Both the position numbers and the translations under genes were made by a program. Under the pieces are notes generated by a model, which worked only from the letters and a program-made list of their open reading frames with translations, was not told the origin of the DNA and ran no database searches. This document shows, piece by piece, positions 48,937 through 63,100 of a DNA stretch of 64,000 nt (positions within the stretch are counted from its first letter, which is position 1; the number at the start of each line of letters is the position of its first letter). The stretch is from NCBI GenBank assembly GCA_022266195.1, contig WHVY01000008.1:1178001-1242000 (forward strand). The letters are read 5' to 3'. This DNA is from Tetranychus cinnabarinus. Lineage: Eukaryota > Arthropoda > Arachnida > Trombidiformes > Tetranychidae.

Positions 48937-49180
48937 TTTGATGGTCAGCCAGAAAATGCACTCATTTTGAAAAATAAAGTTCACTTTTGCTGTAAAACAG
49001 ATCTGCTCGAGTTTCGGTTCAACTGGCTGCTATCTGTGACCGTAAAGGTTAGCAAAGCGAAACTTATAATCTGTGGATAAAACTTGTTGGGGCATATCAT
49101 GAATTGGATAACTTTTTCAATTTATCAACATTTCTCTTTATATTGACCATTCACCAAAACTTTGAACATCGGTGAGCTGA
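48937..49180 (+). mobile_element. Foldback element unit B5 (partial arm)
   Basis: Only the inner part of a left arm: AGCCAGAAAATGCACT through TTATCAACATTTCTC. Both outer arm end and right arm are missing. Confidence 0.6.
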
Positions 49181-49528
49181 AACTTATTATTCATCATTAC
49201 TCTTAATCAACAGATGATAAAACATGATTATGGATATGCCAGTTATGAGGTCAATCTAGTTAGTTTATTATCAAATAATATATTCAATTTATTCAATCTT
49301 TTTCAAGATTCTTTTCAAACCTATCAAATGAATGAAACAAAACATGTAAACAAGATTCTCTGGTTAAGGGGTTGAAACTGATTCTCAAGATTCAACTTCA
49401 TAGTTGACTGAATTTCTTGAAGTTTTCTGTTTCGTTTCATCTTGTAAATAAACATTCCCATGCAATAAAATATGGATTAAATGTCTCTAAACAGCAAGGC
49501 TAACTTTTATCCATAGATAAAAGTTGAG

Positions 49529-49664
49529 CTAAAGTCTTCCAATCTTTAGCCGAGAATAGTCTTGTCCTGGAATACCTGATGTAATGGCTGCCTCGGAATC
49601 GGTGTAAATATCATTAACATTTGATTCAAGTTCAGGATGTTCAACTGCATCAAGGACTGTTCAT
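49529..49664 (-). other. Possible isolated terminal exon
   Basis: Minus-strand open stretch of about 42 codons ending in TAG, preceded by a possible acceptor (GAACAG). It includes EHPELESNVNDIYTDSEA and SGIPGQDYSRLKIGRL. The GIPGxDY string occurs just before chitin-binding type 2 domains in arthropod proteins, but no such domain follows. Composition looks coding; no connecting exon found. Confidence 0.2.
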
Positions 49665-50217
49665 TCGCTATTATGTAATTATAATTGGTAAAGAAATCTG
49701 TTAACTACAAAAATATTATATAAACTGGAAATAATAACTGCTGATGTTGGACCAACTTGTAAATTTGCTTATTTGAAAGTATTTTCAGGGAAATATATCC
49801 AATTGATGAAGACTGAGTAAACCGAGGGTTCAATAACCAAAGTTAAACAAACAAACAGTTACATTTCAGCTAAATTAAAAAGGCATGATTTAGCTTTAGC
49901 TGGTTATTGTTACTCTGTTTGTTTACAAATTGAAACAATATTTTGGTTACGCATTCAATTGACTGTTGAAAACTGGTAGTCAACTCATTTCAATTAGACA
50001 TTTAACAGTATTCAAGAGTTCATTCGTTATCCTTTTGTACCTCAGAACATAAAATATAAATAGAAATCCTAATTGAAAACTCTACGAGAGTTAGATGACC
50101 GGCTCTTCCACCTTCACCACATTATAAGCTCCTTTTAAAGCCACTTTACGCATATTTTTCTCATTACTGAAGCTTAGCTTTTGATAACCGAGAAGTTCAT
50201 ACTGAACATATTTGAAA

Positions 50218-50385
50218 ATGGTGGACAATACGATAAATATGGGGAAAGATGGGAATAATTTGATGAGAAAAGTGACCAAAATGGGTGACGATGAGGTGGA
50301 AAAGGTTGATCCCTTAGATGACCGGCTGATATTAATTTTCATGTTTTACTTTTTATCTCAGCCAGCTAAGAAGGTCAATAATTAG
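50218..50385 (+). CDS. Small open reading frame, 55 codons, doubtful
   Basis: ATG to TAG with protein-like composition: MVDNTINMGKDGNNLMRKV, EVEKVDPLDDRL, then a short hydrophobic run LILIFMFYFLS and a basic end. Too short for a normal transmembrane helix. An 83-codon minus-strand frame overlaps it (50091-50342), and I cannot tell which, if either, is used. No homologue recognised. Confidence 0.2.
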   Translation: MVDNTINMGKDGNNLMRKVTKMGDDEVEKVDPLDDRLILIFMFYFLSQPAKKVNN

Positions 50386-50412
50386 CTGTAAATTGCTTGA
50401 TTTATTTGTCAT

Positions 50413-50658
50413 TTAATATTTAATTGTCCTTCTGTGCTTTGTATCTCTTGGTGGAGTTTCCAGCAAATCATAATCACACTGGAAAATGGTTAATTTTGGA
50501 TGCCAAATGTCCATGTTTAACTGTTTGAAGGGATTGGAGGAGAAGCTTCTCGGTTGATAGAAAAATAGAGTTTGTTTTAAAAGATAACAAGGAAAATTAG
50601 AGGTTAATCCATCAAGAATTAGAGATTGAGTTATGATGTAAGGTGGCATTGAAAACAT
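50413..50658 (-). CDS. Possible small gene divergent from USP48, 81 codons
   Basis: Minus-strand frame ending in CDYDLLETPPRDTKHRRT and IKY, with AATAAA (minus) at 50406-50401 just past the stop. Its start is about 450 bp from the USP48 start, so a shared bidirectional promoter is possible. No domain recognised; coding status uncertain. Confidence 0.25.
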   Translation of the reverse strand: MFSMPPYIITQSLILDGLTSNFPCYLLKQTLFFYQPRSFSSNPFKQLNMDIWHPKLTIFQCDYDLLETPPRDTKHRRTIKY

Positions 50659-51107
50659 AATACAGATGATTGCAGATAAACATAGGAATCAGTAGCTTTC
50701 AGTTCAATTTATAAGTGCGATTCACAGATTGAATTTTGGTGAATGTTAGTGGATTTATCTCCTGTTAAGCACATGAGTTAGTTGAATTGAGAAGTTGATG
50801 ATGAAAAAATATCCAAATTAAAGCTTTTGAAAGGTAAATTGAAATTCTAGATGTGAAAAAAACAGAGATAGCGAAAGAAAACAAACGATATCGAAAACCT
50901 GACAGTCATATGGATTTAAAGCGAATTGAAAAAGGCGGGCTATTTTGTTATTGGATAAATGTAAGGGGCTGACATCTTTAGCTTAATTTGAATGATCCAA
51001 GTCAATCAAATCCAAATGTTATTAATTCTGTCTATCTGTTTTTTTAGTCTTTTAATTATTTTATTTTAAATTTGTGTATTGTTTATTAATTTAAGTGTAT
51101 CAATAAT

Positions 51108-54100
51108 ATGCCAAGATCTGAAACAAATGAGAAAGCTACAGTCGATTGGGCTGCCACGGTGGATGTAAATTCAATCACTTGGGATCATATTTTGAAAGCA
51201 TATCAACTAAGACTTAAATCATGTTCTGTTAAACCTAATTTTTGCAAGTAAGTTAATTAATCGCTTTTGTGTAAAAAATTATTCAGTTTTACCCTTACAA
51301 TTTTATCTAAAATCTATTTTATATCTTTTTTCTTAGGCGAAATTGCAACAATAACCCAAAATGTATAAGTGGTTTGACAGAGAATCGTCCATCCATTAAT
51401 AAGGAAGCCTCTAATATTAATTTAGAGGATGAAGAAAGGAGAGAACCAGGGTCCTTTGCTGGCTTAAAGAATCTTGGAGCTACTTGTTATGTTAATAGCC
51501 TTTTACAGGTACATCTACTTTATTTTACATCGAGATGATGACAATTTGACACAGAGACGGCTTCATCACCAGTGTTTATATTTTAGTTATTTTCCTGAAA
51601 CAGATTCGAGCTATTCCATCTCAGACAATTACTAAGGCTCAATCTTATTACAAGCTTATCTTGATATTTCAGAAATTTATCGGAATATCTGATAATCTCA
51701 TCTTAATCTAGATCTGAAGCTTGAATGGTTCCAAACTAAATTTACCGGAGTCTCAAGACCCTCTCTCCAACTCATAGTTGATGTTAGATTTGTTGTGACA
51801 AAGATGTTTATAAAAGCTTCATATAATTAGCTTTTAGCGTGTGATGTATAGTAGTCTCAATTAGATTCGTCTAAGAGTGAAATAGTTACTTTAATTTAGT
51901 GCTACCTAGAATCTTGCTATTCACCTAATATCTTGACAACTCTGTTTTATTTTCATATTTCGCATCATGGCTTGAACATGTGATTTTGTACCTCCTTTGT
52001 CAAATGATCAATATTCAATAGTTTATTTGATTCTCACCCAATTGTTTTGTATCTTACAGATTTGGTATCACAATCCGTTTTTAAGAGAAGCCATCTACAA
52101 ATGGAAACCAGAAGACGATGAAAAAGAAATATCTGCTCAATTGAATAGAGCAGTTTCACTTACTGATCTCGCCTCGGGTGTACAATTCAGTCCTGTTTCG
52201 CCCATTGGACAGTTACAGTTAATATTTGCCCGATTGCAATTTAGCGCCCGGCGTTATGTTGATCCAACCCAATTTATAAATAGCCTGCAACTTGATGTGT
52301 CACAGCAACAGGATGCCCAAGAATTTAGTAAACTTTTCTTAACCCTACTTGAAGAAGATCTCTCCACTCAAAAGGACGTCAAAGTGAAAAATATTGTCCA
52401 AACCCAATGCTGCGGAGAATACGAATACGTCACAAGGTCTGTACCGGTCATAGATACAGTGTTGGACTATTTGTTTTAATGAATTTAAGGCAAAACTTGG
52501 ACATTCTACAAAATTTCAAAGAAATCCAGTGTTGAACTTCATTTCTACTCTGGATACCATTTTTGAAGATTTTCTTGACTTCAGTTTCCATAAATATTGT
52601 CAAGAATAGTTTATGGATTTCAAATTCTAAGAGCATTCACCTCACCTTATAAATTTTATTCTATCGATGATTGCTACCCATTAAATGGATCTGATCAAAT
52701 TCAAACTCTCGAAATTATGCGAACTTCTGCTCGAAATTATATCTATGCGATAATTTGCTTTGATCCATAGCTTTCCATCTCTCGATTTTAGTCTATTCCT
52801 TGAAATTTTCATTAAACATCAGTGTTCAACTATGTATTTATAATCATGATAATTTATGCCAATTTAATTTCAATTCTTGCTTTAGCTAATGATTTTTTTC
52901 TCATTATTTCACAGATGTAGCAATTGCGGAACGGAAACCACCTCATCATCAAAGTTTTATGAACTAAGTCTTAACATAAAAGGACATAAAGATATTCATC
53001 AATGTCTAGATGAATTTTTTTCGGTAAATAGCTGGATTTTTAATTAATTATTTGACTCAGTCTTTCAACTTTAACACTTACAATCATCATGCAAACGGTT
53101 TAACTCAAGACCAATCATCGTTCATGGATATTCCAAACAAGTCAGCTTTTTCAAAAGTTGTGTTCCCTAAACAGTCTCAATGCGACATGATTGAATAACA
53201 GTTGATGAAATCAAATTTTTATCCAAGGAATCTGATTGTCATTTCGTCTCATGCCAGATGATTAAACCGACTAAGGTCATTCTCTAAAAATCTTTTCGAT
53301 TTTTTCATCCTGTTGAAATAATGATGCCTTCATAATACTGCATTGCTATGGAAATTTTAGTTTGCCATGAAATCCAATCAAATTGTATTGTTCAACTATC
53401 ATCGGTTATCCATGACCTTTCACTTCCGAAAATCAGGATAATTCTATGTTGTCTTGAGTCTTAATTTCAAGCTTAACTCAATCACATAATTTACAAAGAC
53501 TGATTGAATGGATTTTCATCGATTTTTTTATTTCCTTTTTGTTAATTGTTAAGGTTGAATGAAATGAACCATTATTTGGAATAGTTAATCTAACAGTGTT
53601 CAAGTCGGTATAACATGTTTTCAGTGTTTTTTTGTCATTTCCACCATTTTACATTCAAATCTTTTTCTGTTTCATTTGAGCAAAATTTCACGTTCTGATG
53701 AGTCTTTTGTTTGAATTTCATCCAGTAAAAGGTTAATAATTATTTGCTGTAATGGTTTATCATCCTCTAAATGTCAGTGTTAATCTTTCACACTCAACAA
53801 CCGATTAATTGTAAATTTCAATTGCAATCTGATCATAATTGCTCAATCTTTCAGCTTAACTTTTAACAGAAATCTTGTCATGTTTGAAATTGTCGCTCAA
53901 GCTCTAGTTTAGTTTGATTAATTAACATCAAAGTTGCCAAAATTTGAAACAATCTATCACAAGTTTCTGATGATTTATATACAATTAGCTCCATAGTTGA
54001 TAAAAAAAAGTAAACCTTGATTAACCTGAAAAGGTTCATTTTCAACTTGAAACATTACTGAAAATTTGATTGATAAAATTTCCACTTGTAATCCAAACCA

Positions 54101-57100
54101 TGACAATCAGCAAACATTTGTGTTATTGCTTTACAACAGTATTTACTTAACAAAATAACATCCAAATAGTCACAATTTAATCAAGATTTTTGTCCACTCT
54201 TTTCCAGAAAATTAAATTGAACGACATTTAGCCGATTCAGCAATTAAGGACAGATTTTATTCAGTAGTCCTTGATATAATTTTCATCCTCATGCGTATGT
54301 ATCTATTTGATCAGTCATCTTCAATAATCAGGATGAACAAAATGATGGAAAAAGAAGAAGCAAAAAAAATTAAGAAACACTTAACCTAAAGAAATCAACT
54401 AATTCACATTTTGGATAATGGTTGCTAGGCACTTTACACAAGGAATTAGGAGGTTAATCAAGGAGACAGATTCAGTGAAGATTACAAGAGAAGCCTCAAG
54501 AATTCAATATCAGATTTAATCATGCCCTTAAGGTAATCAAGGAAGAAGGATGATCTTCTTCAACTGTAAATGACACCTTATTTTGATGAATCTTTTCGCC
54601 TTATTGCACCATTTCAATCTTTCAACTGCTATCGACACTGAAAATCGTTGTAAACGCATCATTCACTTGACTCTTGCCTCTCTATGTCAATTGCTTAACC
54701 CTTTCTAGTCTATCATCAACTTGGACATCATTAGCTTCATCATAGTCTTAATCAAAAATCATAATCAAACCTCATCATCAGTACAATCCATTTAGAGTAA
54801 ACAACACGTTCTGACTCTTTTTCAATTGCAATTTACAAGAAATTCCGGTTAATTTCATCACTTTATTAGACAGTTATTAAATTAAAAATTGATACAAATC
54901 AAACCTCCAAAACATACTTTAATCATTTTATTTTGATAACTTTCGCCCATTTTGCTTTACGATTATTTTCAAGTTATCAATTTTTCTTGCGTTAATATCA
55001 GACTTCAATCCATCAATAATTATAAACATTTGAAAATCTTTACCATCAATGAACACTTTTATCGACCATGATCAATCTTGAAATTACCAGAAATTACTTG
55101 ATTATCTCTTATTAACATTCAACCATTTTCTAATCACATTTAAAATCTGGTTAAAATTTTCATGTTCATAATTCAATTTTATAATTGAAATACAGTTAGA
55201 AATTATTTTCTACTTTTCATCTCTTTAAGATGAATTGAAAGTCTTAATTTGTTGACCAAATGCAATTCCTATTCTGTATCATTATCATCTCTACTCATTA
55301 TAATCATCTTTAATCATGTTGATCATAAATTAACGAAAGATGATTATCTAGAAACTGTTGAATAGTAGATGGATCATCTTATAATTACTTTGATATCACC
55401 TTATCCTTGCCACTGAATGCATAATAAGGTGTACAACTTTGAATAATAACTTCTAACTGTATATACTTTATTAACAGCAGGACAACTGAAAATGTTAACC
55501 AAAACCTTGTTTGGTTAACGTATTAGATGATGAACAAAGTTGTTGATTGCAATGCAAAGTGAGTAAAAATTAACGTCAAATGCAACTGAAAATACACATG
55601 TAAAAAAAAAGATTCACAAATGCTGCATGCTGAGTTAAACTAACGACTTAACTAACAAACTGATTACAATTATTTTTGATTTGAAAAGCAAAAACAAATG
55701 TAAAAATGTCTCCTCCTAACAATTTGGGTTAAAGTGATGCTTCATCAAAATGAACCAATTAATCCATTGATTTAAAATGAAAATGATTAACCAAATTGAT
55801 TGATTTTTTCATTGGTAAACATTGTTACCTTGAAAAGGGAAACAATTAGCATTTGAATATTTACATCTAATGACCATTAAAACACAACAAATCAAAGGTC
55901 ATCATCATCTTGATCATTTATATTCATGAATGTTGCCCCTTCAATCTGAATCGTGGGAATCTGGTAAACAATAGAATCGTCGATGAACATTGTTCTTGAA
56001 GGTTAGATCAGTGGGAAGAAGGGCCAATGAAGATAATAACTGATGAAGATGAAGAAGATAAATTTGAGGAAAGTGAAGATTAACATTCACATTCGTATGA
56101 TGATTTGTTCCAGATATGACCATGTTTCTGTTTCCTTTTCAATCTCATCTTTTCTGATTACATTTAATTTATTGAATTATTGTACCGATTAAATGTCCAC
56201 CCAATCTCATGATTATACTTGATGTCTTTAAGTCCCATTGTTGCTCACCTTTTTTCATTTCATTTCATATTATTGTTCACTTCATCTTAATTCATTTTTT
56301 GTTCAATTATCATTCTCAATCACAAACTTTTCATTTAACACTTATTTTTTCTTGTTACCTTCTGATGAAATTTCATTGCTTTTATGATTATCTTCATGAA
56401 AAGGTGAAGAGACGAAGTGTGTAAAAAATTATGATTCAGTTGTTGGTTTAACTTTTTTTTGCTGCCTTCATCACCTTTTTTGATAATAATATGTTTTTCA
56501 GGTTCGCAAATCATTAATGAAAGATGTGTTTATATCATCTAACTTTAGATTACAGTTGAATTGAGTCAATTATATAAAATCAATTGACGATTAATAAATT
56601 GTCAACTGATAATCATAGTTATGATGTATGTTATGTGTCAGTGTGATGTGAGTCTAAAATATATTTTTGGTGAAAAAACGGATTTTCAGTTGAAAATTGA
56701 GATTCAGTTGAATGAAGTTGCACTGAAATTTCATTGAAAACTTTCTCAATCTAAATTATGATTTCTCTTTTTTAATCAACAATTTAATAATAAAATGAAC
56801 TCAATGAATGACACTTTCACAATCTAATGGTCAACATCTTATTATCACCATTATTTCATTATAATTGATAATCTTTTCTCTTTTGCTCAATCATTTTAGG
56901 AACTTTTTCATTGCAACATTTGTAGAGCTCATTTTTGCTCATTTGATTGTAATCATTGTACTGATTAATTGCTGCCCTTTCTCTCTCTTTCCTTTTGCTG
57001 GTTAAATTTAATTGCACAAATCAAGCAACAGGCAAAAAAAGTCTCATTACCTTTACTCAATAACCAGATCAGGTCAACATAATCTTATACAATACAGAAT

Positions 57101-60100
57101 CTTATTTAATCATCTTCTTAATTTCTGTAAACATTTAAACTTTTTCCAGCAAACCCAGCAATCAAAAGTAATTCACTTGCATTATTTTGCTTATTGATAA
57201 ACTTGAATGTTTTTGGCAACTCAATTTTAAAGCTCAACTCTTTCAACAATTTAACAACATTGATAGTAAACAGATTATCATTAAACCTTTCAAATGGTTC
57301 AATGGCCATTCTGTTGATTTTATCCATTTCTCGACCAAAACATGTCAACTGACCAAAGAGCATTAATATCAAAATGTTAGTAACACATTTTGTAATGAAT
57401 TTATCACAAATTGTCCAAAACCTGATCACTGATTTAAGACTTTAATTCGTTCTTCAAAAAGTGAAAAAATCTCTGGTTTTCTGGTTCATATTTTCATTTA
57501 TTATTGTCGCTTTTTTACTTGCAATGAACCTCTTCAGAACGATGATGAATCTCATGATGATTGTAGTTGTTTTAAAGAATTTTTTTATCTGAAATGAAAA
57601 ATCAAGAAACCGTTCTGTTTATTTCGTCACTCTTTTCTTGGCTAACATTAATTTATTGTTTCTCTTTCTTTTCTTTCTGCCTTTCAATTTTTTCTCTTCA
57701 TCTTTTTTCACCATTTTTACCTGAAAGCCTGAAATCTTGGAAGGAAGTAACCAATACTATTGTAATACCTGTGAAAGCAAGCAGAACGTGATCAGAACCA
57801 TTAGGCTGCGGAAATGTCCGCCTTACCTCAATCTTCAACTTCTCCGGTTTATCTATGATCGCCAGAAAAACTGTAGACGGAAGCTCAATTCATCAATTAA
57901 TTTTCCTCTTACCCTGGACATGAGAAAATATTTTCAAGAAACTGTAACTGGTTGCACAGAGTACCATTTATGTGCCGTTCTGGTTCATAGAGGACAATCA
58001 GCACACTCAGGTCATTACATGACTCACATTAAAGATCGAGAAACTGGAGATTGGTATAAATTTGACGATGAATTTGTTGAGAAAACTGAAGGAAATTTAA
58101 TTGAACTATGTGCAGATGGGTCAAAGGAAACCTCGACAGGCACGACCACAACAACGACAACAACCACAACAACCACATCATCTTCATCATCCTCTTCATC
58201 GTCTCCTTCATCATCGTCAACCTTAGTATCATCAGCGACATCATCAAGTTTACCCTCCATAGGAACTCCTTTAGCTGAAAATTCATCAACAAATTTACTC
58301 TCACCATCCACTTCATCCTCATCTCAATCCCTATCAACACCAACTGTTACAATAGCACCAGAACCAGCACCAGTAACAACAACAGCTACAGCAACTACAA
58401 CAACCACAACAACGTCAAGTAAATCGACGGATAAAGAAATATCAAAATTCAGTAAAGGTTCATCGGTGCCGTACATGTTGGTCTATAAAAATGCAGTACT
58501 TGATGACAAAAGTGAGCAGAAATCTCTTCTTCAAGTTTAATCACAATAATCATTATCGTTAATTTGGTTAAATTTACTCAAATTTTCAGACTTTACTTGT
58601 TTTGGGTTAAAAAAGATTTGAAAGTGAGAAACAGAAAAAAGCTTTTTCTTTGCAAGTCTAATTTTTTAATTTGATGCAATTTAATTTACCAATCTATTTA
58701 CAGCTATTCACAGCAATCACTGATTGACTATTGTTGTGAATATCAAAAGTTGCTTTCATAGACTGGAAGGAAAAAATATTTTCTCATTTCAACTCAGCAA
58801 ATGCAGTGAAGATGATAGATTTTTGGAAAAAAACATCAGACTTTACCTGTTACAATCAATTTTGTTTTCACCCAATTTCATGCGATAAAAAAGTATCAAA
58901 AAAGGAGAATCAATTTTACATTATTAACAGCTTTACATAGATCGATGAATATGCTAATTTACACTTGCCTAATTTATCTTACATCATGATCTTTAAGAAT
59001 TATCCATCATATTGATCCAGAAAGAAGAGATTATTAGCAAGATGACGATGAAAGGGATAGTAAATGAAGAGAGCAAGATGAAAGACAGACTTGTTAACAG
59101 GAAAGAAATGGATTATAACATTTTTCCCTTTTCCAGTGCGATCTTCAAAAGATCAGGTTATCACATTATTTTGACAGTTTATTAGGAACCTCCTAGAGAC
59201 TTATTTAGTCATGAAATTAGTCAAGAATCTGTTTTGAGCAACTTTTTTTGCTAACACCAAAAATCAGTTGAATAGTGATATTGATGATTATAATAATATA
59301 AAGTGAAAAAAAGTCTTCTCTTTGCATAAAACAAAAAGTAAACATTGATAATGTTAAATGCAAATCCGTTTTGAGTGTAAAAAACATTGAGTAAAGTCAA
59401 TCCTTTGTCAATCCTAACAATAAATATTTTAAAATTGCTATTAATAGCTGATCAGATTAACCAAATCTGTAACCTTTCGATAACCTTTTTGGGAACTTTG
59501 TCCAAATGCGTCCAACAGAGGTTACAGGCAATGAATATGGTAAATGGTACATGAAACGAATCGTAAAATAGATTCCACTGAATACCCAGAATCAGTTTGT
59601 TGCTAATAATATTATTAACATTGAGTCTTACCTTATTGTAACCATTATTATTATCATTATACTTAATAAGTGTACGCCCGATTCCCACAGCTACTTAAAG
59701 ATTTACCATAACACTCAGGGCAAATTGATATTAAAGGCTGAATCGTATTTAAGATTCCCGGAAGAAACCAGGGTAACCCTCCTTCTGAGACCTTCATCTG
59801 ATGAAGATAAAGAACCTTGAATAACAAAATTTACCCAATAAGTTATCTACTTAGGAGGTCTGCGCCTTCACAACTTTCTCTGCATTATCTTCACTCCATC
59901 ATCATAATCATTCTCATCTTGATCGTCTCCATCTGCATCTTCATTTTATACCTCAATACCTAAGCTTAACCATTTTTTTCAACTCAATGTTGAACTAATT
60001 ATCTTTTTTTTCAACCTAACCTAGGTTTGTATTACAGTTAAATTACTTGAGTTTAATCAGGTTGACAATTAGTGCAAAATTATTTCGCCAAGATTCCCAG

Positions 60101-63100
60101 TTATATCTCTTGTCTTAAGGTATCTTAACCCAATCCAAAACTCATTGATTCACTCTTAATCTATTCTTGAACCATTCACAATTTGTTTTCAATTGAACCA
60201 TAATGTTAATGGTAAACAAAAAAAGTTATTTCACCCTGAAAATGATTATTCAATGATATTTTTCTTAGCAAATAATATGCTTACGATTAAAGGTTATCCA
60301 AGTTTTACTTTAATCTCTTCTTTCACCACTTTTAAACCTTTTTTTGTATATAAAAGGTTTTATCATTTAACAGTAGCCAGCAATTTTTTTCATCATTTCA
60401 ACACTATAAATATGTTTTTCAACTCGTCATCAACATCCTTCAGTCACTCAAAGATTGAAAGTGAGATTCACAAGTTATCCTTTAAAGTCAATTTATCTTC
60501 ATAAAAGTGAAATAATATAAAAAAATGACAAACAAGTTGTTTCTTTCATTGTGACACTTTTTTTGCGCTCAATCAATCCAATAACTGTTGACTCTCTGTG
60601 CAAATGTTAACTACAAAATACACTTTTCATTCATGATGATCAATCGATGATCAATTGATTACTGCACCCAAAATGATCCTTCATCTTGCTCACCTTTCAT
60701 CTTTCCAATCCTTTATCTCCTTCTCGTCCATTCAACCCTAATTACTCAAACGCACTTTTCACCTGACCATTGATGTGCAAACAATAATTTAGTCAACTCT
60801 TAGCATTTTCACAAACCAAATCGCTTATTGTCGCTATAAATTTCAATCTGAAGAAATCTTTAAATTTCAAGTTCTTTGGTACTTTAATGAACTGCAATTG
60901 TTAACCTGCCTGTTGAATTTTAGTCATCATTCTTTTAAGGACAAAATTGAAAGATTTACAATTTCTTAACTGTTAATGTCTTATTGATGTTAATCATGCT
61001 ATCATTATGATTGTTAAACATTTGTAAAGACATCATTTCAGTCACAATAATGTTGATTCTTGTTGAATGATATCTCATATTTGTGATATTTTAACCATTT
61101 AAATAGCAACAATGACAATTTTCAATGAGTTTAAAGCTTTCATTTTCATCATTAGCTTCATCTTTTTGTTATTTAACCAAAAAAAGCTCACAACATTCAT
61201 TGTAACTTTAAAAGTGAAAATTATTTTTTGGCCTTTATTCAACAAAACTAACCTAATATTATTTCAAAATCCATCATCACTTTCAGGGAGAAAAAGAATC
61301 AGAAAAAATATACTTAGCCAACTGATAATTACTTTTCTTTTGTTGTTCTCGTCTTATCTAAAGTTTCATCAAATGTGATTGAAAAATTACATTTAAAACT
61401 ATTTCTCACTTGATTAATAAAACTCAATTTGCCATTTAAATTCATAACACTTTGTAAGCAAATATCGCCAATTAATCAGTTAACCTTGTTAGGGTGAAAA
61501 ATATCTCTAATGAATGCTTATCATTTGCAACAATTTTCATAACTTGAAATTGCTTGTTTGTTCAAATAAGCGATAATTTAAGTGTTTATATTTGTTTACT
61601 AAAAATTAACTTTTTCTGTTCACAGAATTACCTTCAGATAGTTCAGTTCAATGGGATATTCCGGAATATTTACAAACCATTGTGGTGGAAGAAAATAGTA
61701 TATTTGAAGACCACCTCGAAATCAAAAGGAAGGAAAGGGTAGGTTTCGATTACCTTGATTATTATCTGGTTATCAATGAGTTTCATTCATTTCAACATGA
61801 TTAGATGTTGTTGACGGTGATGTTGGCCTAAAGACTGCGATCAAGTTATCATTATTGAAGCAAAGACAAGCAATCAGCAAACAAGAAGAAGAAGAAGGCA
61901 AAAAATTGAAAGTAAATCCTGAAAAGATTGAAACAAACTGGAAACATACAATGAAAAGCTAAATGCATCGCATGAAGGCAAAAAAATAGTTACTTTGAAT
62001 TACATTTTTAAGACTGGATTTTGTTAAGACATAATTACATTCATATTGAAGGCCACACACTGATAATAATGCCAACCAATGACCAGAATTTTGATGATAA
62101 CCTTTTTGATGAAACATTCAAATCTTGCAGCCATCAATATTCTTGCTCTTCATCTTTCAGTTTCACTCTGTCAATTTTTCCTCATATTCATCCAAATGCA
62201 TTTTTTGCTACTTTCCCTGAATAACTATCATCACCGTCAACATGGTCATCATGACTATCAAAAGACTACAACTTTACAATCACCCATTCTGTCTCTTTTG
62301 ATACTTTATTGATAAACCTTTTTTTGTCCACTTTTGTTGCCATTTTTTTCATGCTCATCATCATCACTAATCTATCATCTAATTGTTATCATTTTACCTT
62401 TCAGGAACAACGGTTAGCCCAGAACAGGGAAAAACAAGAGGAAATGTTATCTATTTACAAGAAACTGATTATTAAAGATGAACCATTTGAATGTATAAAC
62501 AAGAATTGGCTTCAAGACTGGTCAAATAGTGATTCAAAAAGTACCTCAGGCAAGTCTCCACCTTCCTCATTATATCTATCATCATCTCCATCATCATTTC
62601 CATCATTTCTATCATCATTTTTATTCTTCATTATCAATCCACATTTTTTTTCGGTTAACTTTGCTTGTTTGTTTCTCCCATATTTTTTCACTATTTACAT
62701 AGCTTTGCATTTCTTTAACCATTCACAACACACTTTCTCTGTCTTCCTTCATCATCATCACTTCGTTTTTTTTCTTCTTACCTTTTTTTCTTATTCATCT
62801 ATTTTCCCTCTTCCATCATCATCATCTTTCGCCCTCTGCTCACGCTTAATTACCCCTTGAAGGAGCCTTGTTTGTAACAAAATGTTGCAAACATATTCAC
62901 AAAATGTGCATAAAAAAAGCAAAGTCACAAGCCTCAGGTAAACTCACAAGTAAACTTTACCTTTCACTTTTACTCATTCAGGGTACATTTTACAGGGTCA
63001 GTGAAAATTAGGCACAAAAAAGCGATTAACAGTCAAATTTACAATTGTCAATGTTTGCACCAATAAATTGCATTAGTTAATGAGTAGCAAAATTATCATT

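Larger units (their letters stand above)
42449..49180. repeat. Foldback repeat cluster B
   Basis: A 6.7-kb cluster of the same hairpin family as 4.76-7.72 kb. It contains four full units and one partial unit, with a unique 1.3-kb insert at 45.06-46.34 kb. Arms alternate forward and reverse throughout. The linker at 43.70-43.83 kb is the reverse complement of the linker at 47.57-47.69 kb, so there is higher-order symmetry as well. Every arm carries frequent stops in all frames. Confidence 0.85.
49181..51107. other. Intergenic region upstream of USP48
   Basis: 1.9 kb holding the probable USP48 promoter. Three short coding-looking pieces are listed separately (49529-49664, 50218-50385, 50413-50658). 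Otherwise AT-rich with no repeat of note except a 14-bp direct repeat TTAGATGACCGGCT at 50091-50104 and 50313-50326. Confidence 0.4.

Noticed and set aside
58024..58343. Two minus-strand frames of about 100 codons (poly-Val/Asp and Met/Leu-rich)
   Set aside because: They are antisense shadows of the Thr/Ser codon repeat in USP48.
62309..62860. 183-codon plus-strand frame
   Set aside because: Only 62405-62549 is a real USP48 exon; the rest is flanking intron read-through in pyrimidine-rich simple sequence.
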